A stretch of DNA of 64,000 bases from Thermobifida fusca NBRC 14071 = JCM 3263 (GTDB taxonomy: Bacteria; Actinomycetota; Actinomycetes; Streptosporangiales; Streptosporangiaceae): the NCBI RefSeq assembly GCF_001592045.1, contig NZ_BCWB01000045.1, positions 1 to 64,000 on the forward strand, read 5' to 3'. A model generated the notes under the pieces. That model ran no database searches, was not told the DNA's origin, and worked only from the letters and a program-made list of their open reading frames with translations. A program made the translations under genes and the position numbers. Shown piece by piece: positions 8,149 to 17,248 of this stretch. Each line of letters opens with the position of its first letter. Positions within the stretch are counted from its first letter, which is position 1.

Positions 8149-9648
8149 TCAGGGCGGCGTGGAGCCTCGCGACTCCTCACCGGTGCCTCCGGTGGGACCG
8201 CCCGGTGCCGCACCGCCGCCATCCGCGTCGTCCTCGTCCGAAGGGCCACCGGGTTCCTCCCCGGGATCGGGTGTGGAGTCGGCGCCGTCCCCGGGTGGGG
8301 AGGGGTACTCGGACTGTGGAGGCGTCGTTGGTTCTGGGTGCGGGGCCGGCGAGTAGCTCTCCTCCGGCTCGTCGTTGAGCGGGGGAAGCTGACCGCCGGG
8401 ATTGTCTGGGACAGGGGTCTGCGAGTCGGTCGTTATGTTCTCTGTTGTGTCGGGGGATCGAGAGAGTGTCGGGACGACCGACCGATGACTGGTTGGAGCC
8501 CCATTGGTACCAGGTTCCTTCCCCAGCAGCCCGACCAGGAAGATCCCCACCGCGACAGCTCCGACGGTTGCGATCAGAGCGAACACGACGGGTAGGTTCA
8601 GGCGGCTGTTCGGTGCTGCAGATCTCTCGGCAACTCTATCCGAGTCCTTGCCTTGCGGGGGAGGCCACGTCTGAGCTTGAGCGCCCGAATGCGGGCCGTC
8701 AACGGGGGTGCTGTCCCCGGTAGGAGGGCCGGGCTGGGCGGGGACCACTGCGGTGGCCGCCGTGGCCGACACCAGTCCTAGCGCCTCGGTGGCGTCTCCT
8801 CCGTTGAGTGCGGCGCGGAGCCGCTGGGCCCACTGGGATACTTCGGCAGCAGACGAGGGGCGCTCCTGCGGGTCTTTGGCCAGCATGCACTCCACTAGTT
8901 CCCGCACCGCGGGCGGCACGCTGTCCGGCAGGGGCGGGGGAGGCTCCCGGGAGTGGGCGAGTGCCAGCGCCAGCGGAGTGTCCGCGGTGAAGGGCGGGTG
9001 GCCCGCCAGGCACTCGTAGGCGACGATGCCCAGCGCGTAGATGTCCGACAGCGGACTGGCGGGTTTTCCCGATACCTGCTCCGGGGAGATGTACTGGGCA
9101 GTGCCCATCACCATGCCGGTCTGGGTGAGGGTCACTGACTCGTTGCCGCGGGCAATACCGAAGTCGGTGAGCTTCACCGTGCCGTCTTCGGTCACCAGCA
9201 GGTTGCCCGGTTTGATGTCGCGGTGGATGACCCCGTTGGCGTGGGCGGCGGACAGCGCCTGGGCGGCTTGGTCCACCACGTCCAGGGTGATGTCGGGGTC
9301 GAGGCCTGGGTTGCGTTTGATGATGGCGGACAGCGACTCCCCCGTGATCAGCTCCATGACCAGGAAGGAGAAGCCGTCCTGTTCGCCGTAGTCGTAGACC
9401 TGGGCGATGTTCGGGTGCGACAGCGCCGCAGTGATCTGCGCTTCGGTGCGGAAGCGCTGTTGTGAGACCGGGTCACTGACCTGGGCAAGGTGCAGGAGCT
9501 TCACTGCCACGGGGCGGCTGAGCAGTATGTCGGTGGCCCGCCACACTTCGCCCATGCCGCCCACGCCGATGCGCTCGTCGAGGCGGTACCGGTCGACCAG
9601 TACCACCCCGGCCCGTGAACCAAGTCCGCGCTCAGGGGTCTCACTCAC
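8149..9648 (-). CDS. pknA: Ser/Thr protein kinase PknA
   Basis: The 499-aa protein has a kinase domain at about 21-280 with GVGGMGEVW, Lys50, IHRDIKPGN (Asp144) and DFG. A linker leads to one transmembrane helix around residues 355-380 (PVVFALIATVGAVAVGIFLV). The extracellular tail of about 120 residues is low-complexity, rich in Pro, Gly, Asp and Glu, with no PASTA repeats, as in other PknA proteins. PknA works with PknB in growth and septation control. Its start codon overlaps the end of pbpA by 8 bases, so translation is probably coupled. Confidence 0.95.
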   Translation of the reverse strand: MSETPERGLGSRAGVVLVDRYRLDERIGVGGMGEVWRATDILLSRPVAVKLLHLAQVSDPVSQQRFRTEAQITAALSHPNIAQVYDYGEQDGFSFLVMELITGESLSAIIKRNPGLDPDITLDVVDQAAQALSAAHANGVIHRDIKPGNLLVTEDGTVKLTDFGIARGNESVTLTQTGMVMGTAQYISPEQVSGKPASPLSDIYALGIVAYECLAGHPPFTADTPLALALAHSREPPPPLPDSVPPAVRELVECMLAKDPQERPSSAAEVSQWAQRLRAALNGGDATEALGLVSATAATAVVPAQPGPPTGDSTPVDGPHSGAQAQTWPPPQGKDSDRVAERSAAPNSRLNLPVVFALIATVGAVAVGIFLVGLLGKEPGTNGAPTSHRSVVPTLSRSPDTTENITTDSQTPVPDNPGGQLPPLNDEPEESYSPAPHPEPTTPPQSEYPSPPGDGADSTPDPGEEPGGPSDEDDADGGGAAPGGPTGGTGEESRGSTPP

Positions 9649-11089
9649 CGTTGATCACTGCTTCCATGATCGCTTTGGCTACCGGAGCCGCCAGAGTGCC
9701 ACCGCTGGCGTTACCGCGCTCGATGACGACCGCCACCGCGACCTGGGGGTCGTCAGCGGGAGCGAAGGAGATGAACCAGTTGTGGGTGTCGCCGTCGCCG
9801 ACCTCAGCGGTACCGGTTTTCCCCGCTACTTGGATACCGGGGATCGCCGCGGTTTTGCCACTGCCTTCGTCTCCTTCAGTGACCAGGATCATGGCCTGGG
9901 TGAGCTGTTCGGCAGTGTTGGCGCTGATTGCTTCGCTGAGCACCTTGGGGGTGGTGGACTCGATCTCGGACATGTCCGGTCCGAGAATCTCTTGGACGAG
10001 GTAGGGCTGCATGAGGGTGCCGTCGTTGGCTACCGCGGCTGCGACCATCGCCATCTGCAGCGGGGTGGCCTGCAACTGGCCTTGCCCGATGCCCATCTGG
10101 GCGCGCAGGTTGTCGTCGGGCTCCAGCGGTGCGGAGCTTTCCGTCACCCGGACGGGGATGTCCATCGGGCCGGAGTTGAACCCGAAAGCGGTGGCCTGCT
10201 CGTGCAGGGCTTCAGCGCCCAGTTCGATGGCCCAGTTCGCCATCGAGGTGTTGCAGGAGATCTCGATCGAGTGCGCGATCGAGTCGGGTGCCCCGCCGTT
10301 GCACGGGCCGCTGAACGCGTTCGGGAGCTGGCTGCCGCCGATCTGGATCGACGCGGGCGCGTCAATAGTGGATTCGATGGTGTGGCCGTTTTCCAGGGCC
10401 GTGGCGGCGGTGACGATCTTGAACGTGGAGCCGGGCGGGTAGAGCTCGTTGAAGGCCCGGTTGAGCAGGGGCTGGTTCTTGTCGTCGGCCAGCTTGTTCC
10501 AGTTCTCCACCGAGGTGTTGACGTCGCTCAGGTCAGCGACCGAGTTCGGGTCGTAGGTGGGGATGGAGGCCGCGGCCAGCACCGCGCCGGTCTTCGGGTC
10601 GAGGGCGACGGCTGCTCCCCGGCCGTTGGTGGCGTACGCCTTCAGCCCTTCCAGGGCTGCCCGCTGGGCGTCCGGGTTGAGGGTGAGGACGACGGAAGCA
10701 CCCTGGGGCTCGGTTCCGGTCAGCATGTCCAGGAAGTTGCGGACCATGAGGCTTTCGTCGGAACCGTCGAGGTAGGAGTTGTGGGTCTGTTCGATACCGA
10801 AGTTCCCCATCGGGTTGAACACGCCCACCGGGTGCGCGTACAGCTCCCCTTCAGGGTACTCGCGCTGGTAGTACTCCCCGTCCTCGTTGTAGGTGGAGGT
10901 GGCGATCTGTTCGTTGCCCACCACGATTGGGCCGCGCGGCAGGGAGGTCCGTTCGGCGACGTCGCGCCGGTTGAACTCGTGCTCGCGGAGCCAATCGGCT
11001 TGGAACGCCTGGATCCAGGTGGTGTTCAGCAGCAGCACCCCGAACAAGGCCAGGGAGAACACCGCGAGTCTGCGAATGGGCTTGTTCAT
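9641..11089 (-). CDS. pbpA: Penicillin-binding protein PbpA (class B transpeptidase)
   Basis: This 482-aa protein has an N-terminal membrane anchor (residues 8-24) and a transpeptidase domain with all three active-site motifs: SxxK as STFK (Ser221-Lys224), SCN (278-280) and KTGTAE (from Lys424). It crosslinks peptidoglycan stem peptides outside the membrane. The family is the shorter actinobacterial PbpA, not the long FtsI. It is translationally coupled to rodA (4-base overlap) upstream and pknA downstream, matching its partnership with the SEDS polymerase RodA and control by the kinases. Confidence 0.95.
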   Translation of the reverse strand: MNKPIRRLAVFSLALFGVLLLNTTWIQAFQADWLREHEFNRRDVAERTSLPRGPIVVGNEQIATSTYNEDGEYYQREYPEGELYAHPVGVFNPMGNFGIEQTHNSYLDGSDESLMVRNFLDMLTGTEPQGASVVLTLNPDAQRAALEGLKAYATNGRGAAVALDPKTGAVLAAASIPTYDPNSVADLSDVNTSVENWNKLADDKNQPLLNRAFNELYPPGSTFKIVTAATALENGHTIESTIDAPASIQIGGSQLPNAFSGPCNGGAPDSIAHSIEISCNTSMANWAIELGAEALHEQATAFGFNSGPMDIPVRVTESSAPLEPDDNLRAQMGIGQGQLQATPLQMAMVAAAVANDGTLMQPYLVQEILGPDMSEIESTTPKVLSEAISANTAEQLTQAMILVTEGDEGSGKTAAIPGIQVAGKTGTAEVGDGDTHNWFISFAPADDPQVAVAVVIERGNASGGTLAAPVAKAIMEAVINGE

Positions 11090-12528
11090 CGGGAGATCAC
11101 CTGGGTCGCACCCTCGTCCTGGATGGCCACGGGGGCCGGTTTGCGGGCGTTGTTGCTCATCCGGACCAGTAGGGCGAGCATGATCCAGCTAGACAGCAGG
11201 GCTGAACCACCCTTGGCCACGAAGGGGATGGTGGCACCGGTCATCGGGATGACGCGGGTGACGCCGCCGATGACCACGAAGCTCTGGAAAGCGATGAGGA
11301 AGGAGATGCCCGAGGCGAACATTTTGACGAACAGCTCTCGGGAGGCGAGGGCGATGCGCATGCCGCGCTGGGCGAGCAGGGCCAGCGCCAGCAGCATCAC
11401 CATGAGACCGGTGAGCCCGAGCTCCTCGCCGAAGGCGCTGAAGATGAAGTCGTTCTGCACTTCGGGGACGTGGCCGGGCTTGCCGCCGCCGAGTCCGGCG
11501 CCCAGGATGCCGCCCTCTCCCATGGCGAACAGGCCTTGGACGAGCTGCTGGCTGTTCTGCCCGGCTTGCACGCAGAAAGCGTCGGCGTTGTTGGCGATGA
11601 CCTCGTCGGTGCAGAACACTTCGGGGTTGAAGGCGTCCAGCCAGGTGACCACGCGGGTGCGGAAGTGGGGGACCAGCGGGTACAGCATGACGCAGGCCCC
11701 GAAGAACGCGGTCAGGCCCAGGATGATCCACGAGGAGCGCTGCGTGGCCACGTAGATCATGGCGAGGAAGGTGCCGAACAGCAGCAGCGAGGTGCCCAGG
11801 TCGTTCATGAGGATGACCAGGACGATGATGCAGAAGCCCCACATGACTGCCATCGGCGCCGTGTCGCGCATCCGGGGCAGGTCGAGCACTTTGACCCGGC
11901 CGATTTTCAGCGGCTTGCTGACCAGTGAGAGCACGTCGCGCTTGGTGACCATGTAGCCGGAGAGGAAGATGACCAGCGCGATCTTGGCGAACTCGGACGG
12001 CTGGAGGCTGGTGATCCCCAGGTTGATCCACTGGCGGGCACCGTTGATGGTCATGCCCAGGCCGGGGATGAGGGGGAGCAGGAGCAGGAACACCGCGGTG
12101 AGCGCCGTGATGTAGGGGTAGCGCTGCAGGACGCGGGGTTCTTTGAGGAAGTACACGATCGCCGCGAAGACGACCAGGCTGGCAGCGGTGAGGATCAACT
12201 GGTCCATCGCGCTGCCTCGCGAAGTGTCGCCCGTGGCTTCGAACAGGCGCCACAGCATGGCGATGCCCAGTCCGTTGAGCAGGGTGGCCAGCGGGAGCAG
12301 CAGCGGGTCGGCGTAGGGGGCGAAGAACCGGATGAAGACGTGCGCGAGCAGCGCCAGCCCGCCGAACAGCCCGCCGTACAGGAAGAGGTTCGGCGGCATT
12401 TCACCGTTGCGGGTCAGGCTGGCTTCAATGAGCGCGAACAGCGTGATGCCGATCGCGAACAGCAGCATGACCAGTTCGGCGTTGCGCCGTTTGACCGGCG
12501 GCAGCGCGGCCGACAGTGCCTCGCTCAT
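11086..12528 (-). CDS. rodA: SEDS-family peptidoglycan polymerase RodA/FtsW
   Basis: The 480-aa protein has about ten to twelve transmembrane helices. It carries SEDS family landmarks: GARQWINLG, LQPSEFAKIALVIFLSGYM, NDLGTSLLLFG and, near the end, GGVTRVIPMTGATIPFVAKGG. SEDS proteins polymerise lipid II glycans and pair with class B PBPs; the partner here is pbpA, directly downstream with a 4-base overlap. The start overlaps the stop of pstP by 4 bases. Confidence 0.95.
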   Translation of the reverse strand: MSEALSAALPPVKRRNAELVMLLFAIGITLFALIEASLTRNGEMPPNLFLYGGLFGGLALLAHVFIRFFAPYADPLLLPLATLLNGLGIAMLWRLFEATGDTSRGSAMDQLILTAASLVVFAAIVYFLKEPRVLQRYPYITALTAVFLLLLPLIPGLGMTINGARQWINLGITSLQPSEFAKIALVIFLSGYMVTKRDVLSLVSKPLKIGRVKVLDLPRMRDTAPMAVMWGFCIIVLVILMNDLGTSLLLFGTFLAMIYVATQRSSWIILGLTAFFGACVMLYPLVPHFRTRVVTWLDAFNPEVFCTDEVIANNADAFCVQAGQNSQQLVQGLFAMGEGGILGAGLGGGKPGHVPEVQNDFIFSAFGEELGLTGLMVMLLALALLAQRGMRIALASRELFVKMFASGISFLIAFQSFVVIGGVTRVIPMTGATIPFVAKGGSALLSSWIMLALLVRMSNNARKPAPVAIQDEGATQVISR

Positions 12529-13949
12529 TGCTGGCCTCCATTGCCCTGCGCGTCGTTCGCCCGCTGCTCCGCGTCGGTGGCGGGGGTGGGGGCGGAGGGT
12601 CCTCCTGCTGGTGTGTCCGTCGTCGTGCCCCGGCTGGGGGTGACCGGCGGCTGGGGGTCGTCGTCGGCGTCGTCGAGGCCGCAGGAGGCAGGGTCACGCT
12701 GGCAGTTTTCGAAGGTCTCCCGTAGGGCAGCGACCCGCTCTTCGGCCTCGCTGAGGCTGTCGACGGTGATACTGCGCTCAACCGACTCGCGTTCGGTGAC
12801 GGGGAGCCCGTCGAGGGGGATGCCGGTGCGCTGCAGTTCAGTAGCCAGGCTATAGCCCGCGATGTCGGTGTTGATGCCTTGGTAGATGGCGACTTCGCCG
12901 TCGGGGCTCGCCCCCACGAAGTACTGGCTGAGGAGGAATTGGCGGCCGAAGTAGAAGCCCACGCCGGCCACGACGGCCACGATGATGAGGAAAGTGACCA
13001 CCATCGGCCACCAGCGGCGGGTGCGGGGCGGTTCGAAGTCGTCTTCCTCCGGTTCGTAGGGGGGGATGCGCTCCATTTCGGCGGTGTCGCCAGCGTTGGC
13101 GGTGGTGGCGCGGGCGAGTTCCTGGGCGCGTCCCGCAGGGGTGTCAGAGGGGGTGAAGAAGGGTTCGCGGCGTTGGCTTGCCGCGCCAACCACGGTGGGG
13201 GTAGCGGTGGGCCCCACCGGGTCGATGGCGGTGTCGATGACGTCGGCGACGACCGCGGTGATGTTGTCGGGTCCGCCGCCGCGGCGGGCGAGTTCGATGA
13301 GGCGGGACGCCGCATCTGCGGGGGTGGGAGCGCTGGCGAGGGTTTCGTGGATTGTTTCTTTGCTCACCACACCCGACAGGCCGTCGGAGCAGAGGAGGTA
13401 GCGGTCGCCGACTTCGGCTTTCCACACGGAGACGTCCGGGTCGACGCGGCCTTGGCCTTGGATGGCGCGGAGGAGGAGGGAGCGTTGGGGGTGGGTGGCG
13501 ACCTCGTCCTCGGTGATCTTGCCTTCGTCGACCAGGGTCTGCACGAGGGTGTGGTCGCTGGTGATCTGTTTGAGCTCGTTGTTGCGGAGCTGGTAGGCGC
13601 GGGAGTCGCCCACGTGAACGAGGACCATGCGGGAGCCTGACCACAGCATGGCGGTCAGGGTGGTGCCCATGTTTTCGAGGTGGGGCTCTTCGATGACCTT
13701 GCGGGCCAGTGCCTCGTTTGCTGCCGCGACAGCTTCCTGGAGGGCTTTGACCATCTCGCCGCTGGGGATGTCCTCGTCGAGAGGCATCAGCGAGTGCACG
13801 GCCAGGGAGCTGGCGATTTCGCCGCCCGCGTGACCTCCCATCCCGTCAGCCACGACCAGCAGGTTGGGGCCCGCGTAACCGGAGTCTTCGTTGCCCTCTC
13901 GCAGGCAGCCGACGTCGGAGTACGCCGCGTAGCGAAGTGCGATAGTCAT
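12525..13949 (-). CDS. pstP: PP2C-type protein phosphatase PstP
   Basis: This 474-aa metal-dependent phosphatase has the PP2C core in residues 1-240: REGNEDSGYAG, VVADGMGGHAGGE with metal-binding Asp and Gly, LVHVGDSRAY, LCSDGLSG and GPDNITAVVAD. A charged linker leads to one transmembrane helix (about 357-376, MVVTFLIIVAVVAGVGFYFG) and an extracellular domain with two Cys (NCQRDPASCG) and a Thr/Pro-rich tail. PstP reverses PknA and PknB phosphorylation. It overlaps fhaB by 4 bases and rodA by 4 bases inside the same operon. Confidence 0.95.
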   Translation of the reverse strand: MTIALRYAAYSDVGCLREGNEDSGYAGPNLLVVADGMGGHAGGEIASSLAVHSLMPLDEDIPSGEMVKALQEAVAAANEALARKVIEEPHLENMGTTLTAMLWSGSRMVLVHVGDSRAYQLRNNELKQITSDHTLVQTLVDEGKITEDEVATHPQRSLLLRAIQGQGRVDPDVSVWKAEVGDRYLLCSDGLSGVVSKETIHETLASAPTPADAASRLIELARRGGGPDNITAVVADVIDTAIDPVGPTATPTVVGAASQRREPFFTPSDTPAGRAQELARATTANAGDTAEMERIPPYEPEEDDFEPPRTRRWWPMVVTFLIIVAVVAGVGFYFGRQFLLSQYFVGASPDGEVAIYQGINTDIAGYSLATELQRTGIPLDGLPVTERESVERSITVDSLSEAEERVAALRETFENCQRDPASCGLDDADDDPQPPVTPSRGTTTDTPAGGPSAPTPATDAEQRANDAQGNGGQQ

Positions 13950-14425
13950 TTGCGTAGTTCCAGAACGGTCTTGCCGATGCGAATGGGCTGTCCGATGGAG
14001 ACGGGCTGGGGACGGGTCAGGCGGGACTGGCCGAGGTAGGTGCCGTTCGTTGAACCGAGGTCCTCGACGATCCAGCGGCCGTTGTCGGGGAAGAGCCGGG
14101 CGTGGCGACCTGAGGCGTAGTCATCGTTGATGACGAGCGTGGAGTCTTTGGCGCGGCCGATGATAATCGGCTGGGAGGTGAGGTCGATACTCGTCCCGGC
14201 GAGGGGGCCTTTGACGATCACGAGGGAGCGAGGTTCGTTGCGTCGCCTGCGTGCAGGGCGGGCAGGCCTGGGGCGTCCGGCCTCTCGGCCGCGGGCGGAG
14301 CTGCGTTTCTTGCTGGTGGCCGGGCCGAACAGGTCGGTGCGGATCACTCCCACCGCCATGATGATGAACAGCCACAGCACCGCGAGGAACGCGAGCTTGA
14401 TCAACAAGAGAGTCAACTCGGACAT
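13946..14425 (-). CDS. fhaB: FHA-domain protein FhaB (FipA-like)
   Basis: This 159-aa protein has an N-terminal transmembrane segment (residues 5-27, LLLIKLAFLAVLWLFIIMAVGV), a basic linker, and a C-terminal FHA domain (about 78-155) with the phosphothreonine-binding elements IIGRAKDS, SGRHARL and LGSTNGTYL. FHA domains read pThr marks laid by the neighbouring kinases. In mycobacteria the homologue FipA/FhaB helps link kinase signalling to the divisome. First gene of the coupled pstP-rodA-pbpA-pknA-pknB unit; about 250 bases upstream separate it from fhaA. Confidence 0.93.
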   Translation of the reverse strand: MSELTLLLIKLAFLAVLWLFIIMAVGVIRTDLFGPATSKKRSSARGREAGRPRPARPARRRRNEPRSLVIVKGPLAGTSIDLTSQPIIIGRAKDSTLVINDDYASGRHARLFPDNGRWIVEDLGSTNGTYLGQSRLTRPQPVSIGQPIRIGKTVLELRK

Positions 14426-14629
14426 TGCAGTGCTCTTCAGCCCCTGTCGTGCTCCGGCTGGGTCAGCGGTGATGGCTCCGCCAGCGCATGCTGTCGCGTT
14501 GAACCGTGTCTACCGCCTCGGAAGCCAGGTGAACCCATTGGACCCGGTTATTGTGCCCGATTGAAGCGGTATTCGGAATAAAGTCTCGGTCGGGGGATAG
14601 GTCATTCTCACGGGTGTAGCTATGGAGGA

Positions 14630-14661
14630 AGACCCGCTCCGTCGCGTAACGTTGCGGGTCT
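14630..14661 (-). terminator. Possible terminator after fhaA
   Basis: An 8-bp inverted repeat (AGACCCGC with GCGGGTCT) around a 16-base loop lies 18 bases behind the fhaA stop. There is no clear T-run. Confidence 0.45.
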
Positions 14662-14678
14662 CGGTTCCGTTCAGTTGT

Positions 14679-15440
14679 TTAGTCCCGCCGGAAGGTCATG
14701 GTGGTTCTGCCGAGGCTGATCCGGCTGCCGTCCACGAGGCGGGCCCGTTGGACCTGCTGGCCGTTGACGAACGTCCCGTTGGTGGAGTTCAGGTCCACCA
14801 GGATGGCCTCGTTTCCTTCCAGCCGGATCTCGGCGTGGTGGCGTGAGACCCCGTTGTCCACCAGGCGCAGGTCGCAGTCGGTACCCCGACCCAGGAGCGT
14901 CACCTCGGAGGTGAGCTCGTAGGCCTGCTGGGCTCCCTGAGCGGTGAGGGAGCCGTCGGCTGCTGCGCCGCCGGGCGACAGCAGCAGTCGGGGACGTCCT
15001 GGAATCACGCTACCGCGGCGGGGATGGTCGGTGACCGGTTTGATGATTTCGCCGTCCTTGACAGTGTCTCCGCGGATCACCGCGGAGCGAACCCGGAAGC
15101 GACCGGTTTGGAGGTCGTCGGCCGTCTCGAATCTCACCCGCACGGGACCAACGAACGAGTAGCCTTGTTCGGTTGCATACTCGCGGGCGAGTTTGGAGAG
15201 TTCCTGGCCGAGGTTGTCGGCGTAGACGGCGAGGCGCTCCCTGTCGGAGGCGGAGAGTTCCACGACGAAGTCGTTAGGGACCAGGGTGCGGCCTTGAGCG
15301 ACGATCGCGGCGCGTTCGTCCATCTCGCGTTGCACGTTGCTGGCGACCTCGACGGGCTGGAGCTCCGACTTGAAGGCTCGCGCGAAGGTGCCTTCGATCA
15401 TCCCTTCGAGCCGGCGCTCGAAGCGTTGAAGCACTCCCAC
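14679..15440 (-). CDS. fhaA: FHA-domain protein FhaA (DUF3662 + FHA)
   Basis: The 253-aa protein has an N-terminal DUF3662 domain (residues 1-120, starting MGVLQRFERRLEGMIEGTFA) and a C-terminal FHA domain (about 170-250) with LLGRGTDCDL, VSRHHAEIRL and LNSTNGTFVNG. FhaA binds phosphorylated membrane proteins such as the MviN flippase and the kinases, and tunes peptidoglycan synthesis. It is shorter than mycobacterial FhaA because the long Gly/Pro/Tyr-rich linker between the domains is nearly absent, as is usual in many actinomycetes. It heads the signalling cluster. Confidence 0.94.
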   Translation of the reverse strand: MGVLQRFERRLEGMIEGTFARAFKSELQPVEVASNVQREMDERAAIVAQGRTLVPNDFVVELSASDRERLAVYADNLGQELSKLAREYATEQGYSFVGPVRVRFETADDLQTGRFRVRSAVIRGDTVKDGEIIKPVTDHPRRGSVIPGRPRLLLSPGGAAADGSLTAQGAQQAYELTSEVTLLGRGTDCDLRLVDNGVSRHHAEIRLEGNEAILVDLNSTNGTFVNGQQVQRARLVDGSRISLGRTTMTFRRD

Positions 15441-15665
15441 GAGGTACCTCCCTTGACTCCACGTCCCGATGAGATGATCGTAACCGGGCTAAGGCCTCTT
15501 TTGCTTCACTGGACGGAGTCGTTACCAAGTGACCGGTGAAGGAGAAAAGATGCACGGACTCCTCTGAGACCGTGCTAGCCTTGAGGCACACCGCGGACAG
15601 GGATCCCGAACCCGCAGGGTCAGGGCACTGTCAACGGCGGATACAATGGCAATGAAATGCCACTC

Positions 15666-15748
15666 GGGCGGGTGGCGGAACGGTAGACGCGCACGGTTCA
15701 GGTCCGTGTGTCCGAGAGGATGTGAGGGTTCAAATCCCTCCCCGCCCA
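15666..15748 (+). tRNA. tRNA-Leu (anticodon CAG)
   Basis: Acceptor GGGCGGG (15666-15672) pairs with CCCGCCC (15741-15747); discriminator A15748. The anticodon CAG is at 15699-15701, a long variable arm (TGTCCGAGAGGATGT region) marks a class II tRNA, and the T arm is GAGGGTTCAAATCCCTC. Confidence 0.97.
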
Positions 15749-15753
15749 CAAGC

Positions 15754-15784
15754 GGCCCCGGCAGTGCCGGGGCCTTGTTCTTTT
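15754..15784. terminator. Terminator after tRNA-Leu
   Basis: A 9-bp stem (GGCCCCGGC, loop AGT, GCCGGGGCC) is followed by TTGTTCTTTT. It also lies just behind the convergent inhibitor gene. Confidence 0.85.
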
Positions 15785-15791
15785 CCGACGG

Positions 15792-16250
15792 CTACGGGTC
15801 GAGGAGCGGGGCGAGTTGCTCCCATCGGGCGATTTCGCAGCCGTTGGTGCGGGAGAACTCGGCGTTGACGTCCGTGTGGTCGATGCGTCCTCGCACGGTG
15901 GCGGTTTCCGGGCCCCCGTAGACGAGGATGCAGGGCTGGTCGGCGGGAACCGGTTCGAACACGTCGGTGCCGGCGCGGTCGAGGGCGGCGCAGGCTGCTG
16001 CAGGGTCGGGGTGGGTGCCGCCGGCTGGTCCACAGGTGAGCGTCCACACGTCTGGCGAGGGCTCGGCGCGGGGCGTGGGGCTGTCCTCGACGGCGGAGAA
16101 GCGTTCGATGGTCAGTTCGGTCTGTGGCTGCGGGGAGACGCCGGGTGTGGTGGCGGGCGGCGAGGTGTCGGTGGCGGGGCTGCAGCCGCAGAGCAGGATG
16201 CAGACAGCGGTGACCGGGATTCCCACGGCGGCGGTAACGAGACGGCGCAT
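15792..16250 (-). CDS. Subtilisin-inhibitor-like (SSI family) lipoprotein
   Basis: This 152-aa protein begins with a signal peptide ending in a lipobox-like LLCGC (lipidated Cys23), then a Thr/Pro linker and an SSI-type domain from about residue 68. The domain shows the family pattern: WTLTCGPAGGTHPDPAAACAAL, then a reactive-site segment PCILVYGG and a final NGCEIARWEQL, with four Cys able to form the two conserved disulfides. By alignment with Streptomyces subtilisin inhibitor (CPMVY), the P1 residue would be Leu, fitting chymotrypsin- or subtilisin-like proteases. Most SSI proteins are secreted freely; a membrane-anchored form would protect the cell surface. Confidence 0.85.
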   Translation of the reverse strand: MRRLVTAAVGIPVTAVCILLCGCSPATDTSPPATTPGVSPQPQTELTIERFSAVEDSPTPRAEPSPDVWTLTCGPAGGTHPDPAAACAALDRAGTDVFEPVPADQPCILVYGGPETATVRGRIDHTDVNAEFSRTNGCEIARWEQLAPLLDP

Positions 16251-16330
16251 ACTCTGTCAAACGCGTACGAACGGGATAGGGTTTCCGTTTGCTACTGATC
16301 GTGATCTTCTCAGTGCGGAGAGGGGTCTAG

Positions 16331-16663
16331 GTGTCCGGTGTCAGCATTCCGGTGGTCGAGGTGAGCGCGGTTCCGGAGAACGGCTACCTGCTCGACGTGC
16401 GCGAGGAGGACGAGTGGCGGGCAGGGCACGCGCCTAACGCCGTCCACATTCCGCTGGGGCAACTGGCGGAGCGCGCCGCGGAGATTCCCAAGGACACCCA
16501 GGTGTATGTCCTGTGCCGGGTCGGTGGACGCTCCGCACGTGCCGTCCAGGCCCTCAACGAGGCAGGGTGGCGGGCCGCGAACGTCGCTGGGGGGATGAGC
16601 GCCTGGGCGCTGGCGCGGCGTCCCATGGTGAGTGAGACGGGAGAGCCTCCGGTCGTGCTCTAG
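16331..16663 (+). CDS. Single-domain rhodanese (sulfurtransferase) protein
   Basis: The 110-aa protein is one rhodanese domain: LLDVREEDEWRAGHAPNAVH, then the active-site loop CRVGGRSA with Cys62, then AANVAGGMSAW. It transfers sulfane sulfur from a donor to an acceptor such as cyanide or thiols via a Cys persulfide. The loop length and GlpE-like size point to a cytosolic single-domain form. It starts at a GTG (16331) behind GGGGTC, a weak ribosome-binding site. It is divergent from the SSI lipoprotein gene. Confidence 0.9.
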   Translation: MSGVSIPVVEVSAVPENGYLLDVREEDEWRAGHAPNAVHIPLGQLAERAAEIPKDTQVYVLCRVGGRSARAVQALNEAGWRAANVAGGMSAWALARRPMVSETGEPPVVL

Positions 16664-17248
16664 GCGGGCTGCACGAGCGCTCAGCGTGGGGGCCGCTGCG
16701 GCGGCCCTTTCCTGCTGTCGGAAGGGAGACGGGATCGCCCGCAGGCGAGGAGTGCTGCGGGCACGGCACGCCGGCCTGTGCCCGGCTGGAGGGCGTGTCC
16801 GCGGCTGTCGTCTTGGTGTCGCGGCGATTTTCTGTTCTGGTCTTCCCACGGTGGGGCGGGCCTGTAGGCGGCCCGCGGTGTCTCCGGGCGGCGGCAGAGC
16901 CGCCGCAGTCGCGGACAAAAGCCTCGTATGCCCGTCGACCAGGAGAAACGCAGATGAGATTCACATTACAGTGCGTTTCCGGCCCTACGGGCGTCTCGGA
17001 TGGGAGAGTAGAAAAACCTGGCTGGGGGTGCGGACATCAATTCGGCAGTCGAGGACCGCGGGGGGGATACCGCCACGGGCACGCGGGTTTCCTGGAAAGC
17101 CGAACCGGGCATCCCGCACCTGGTGGTATTCAGGGACGGCGTCGCGCGCTGATCAGCCGAGAACCAGCACAACCAGGAGACGGGTAGGGTCGCTGCCCCG
17201 GGAGAGCAGGGCGGCGGGCGGGCCTTCGGAGAACTGAGGAGTGGGGAC
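16664..17248. other. Intergenic stretch with a possible small ORF
   Basis: A hairpin GGGGGCCGC-TGC-GGCGGCCC at about 16688-16707, followed by TTTCCT, probably terminates the rhodanese transcript. An ATG at 16954 has an excellent AGGAG ribosome-binding site at 16941-16945 and opens a 77-aa frame to 17187 (MRFTLQCVSGPTGVSDG). From about 17020 a different frame, ending with the TGA at 17150-17152 (VSWKAEPGIPHLVVFRDGV), looks more protein-like, so this may be a small gene broken by a frameshift. I cannot assign a function. Confidence 0.4.

Noticed and set aside
9407-11755. Open frame of 782 codons on the plus strand opposite pknA and pbpA
   Set aside because: Antisense shadow of two genes with complete kinase and transpeptidase motifs; translation is Gly/Val/His-rich without domains.
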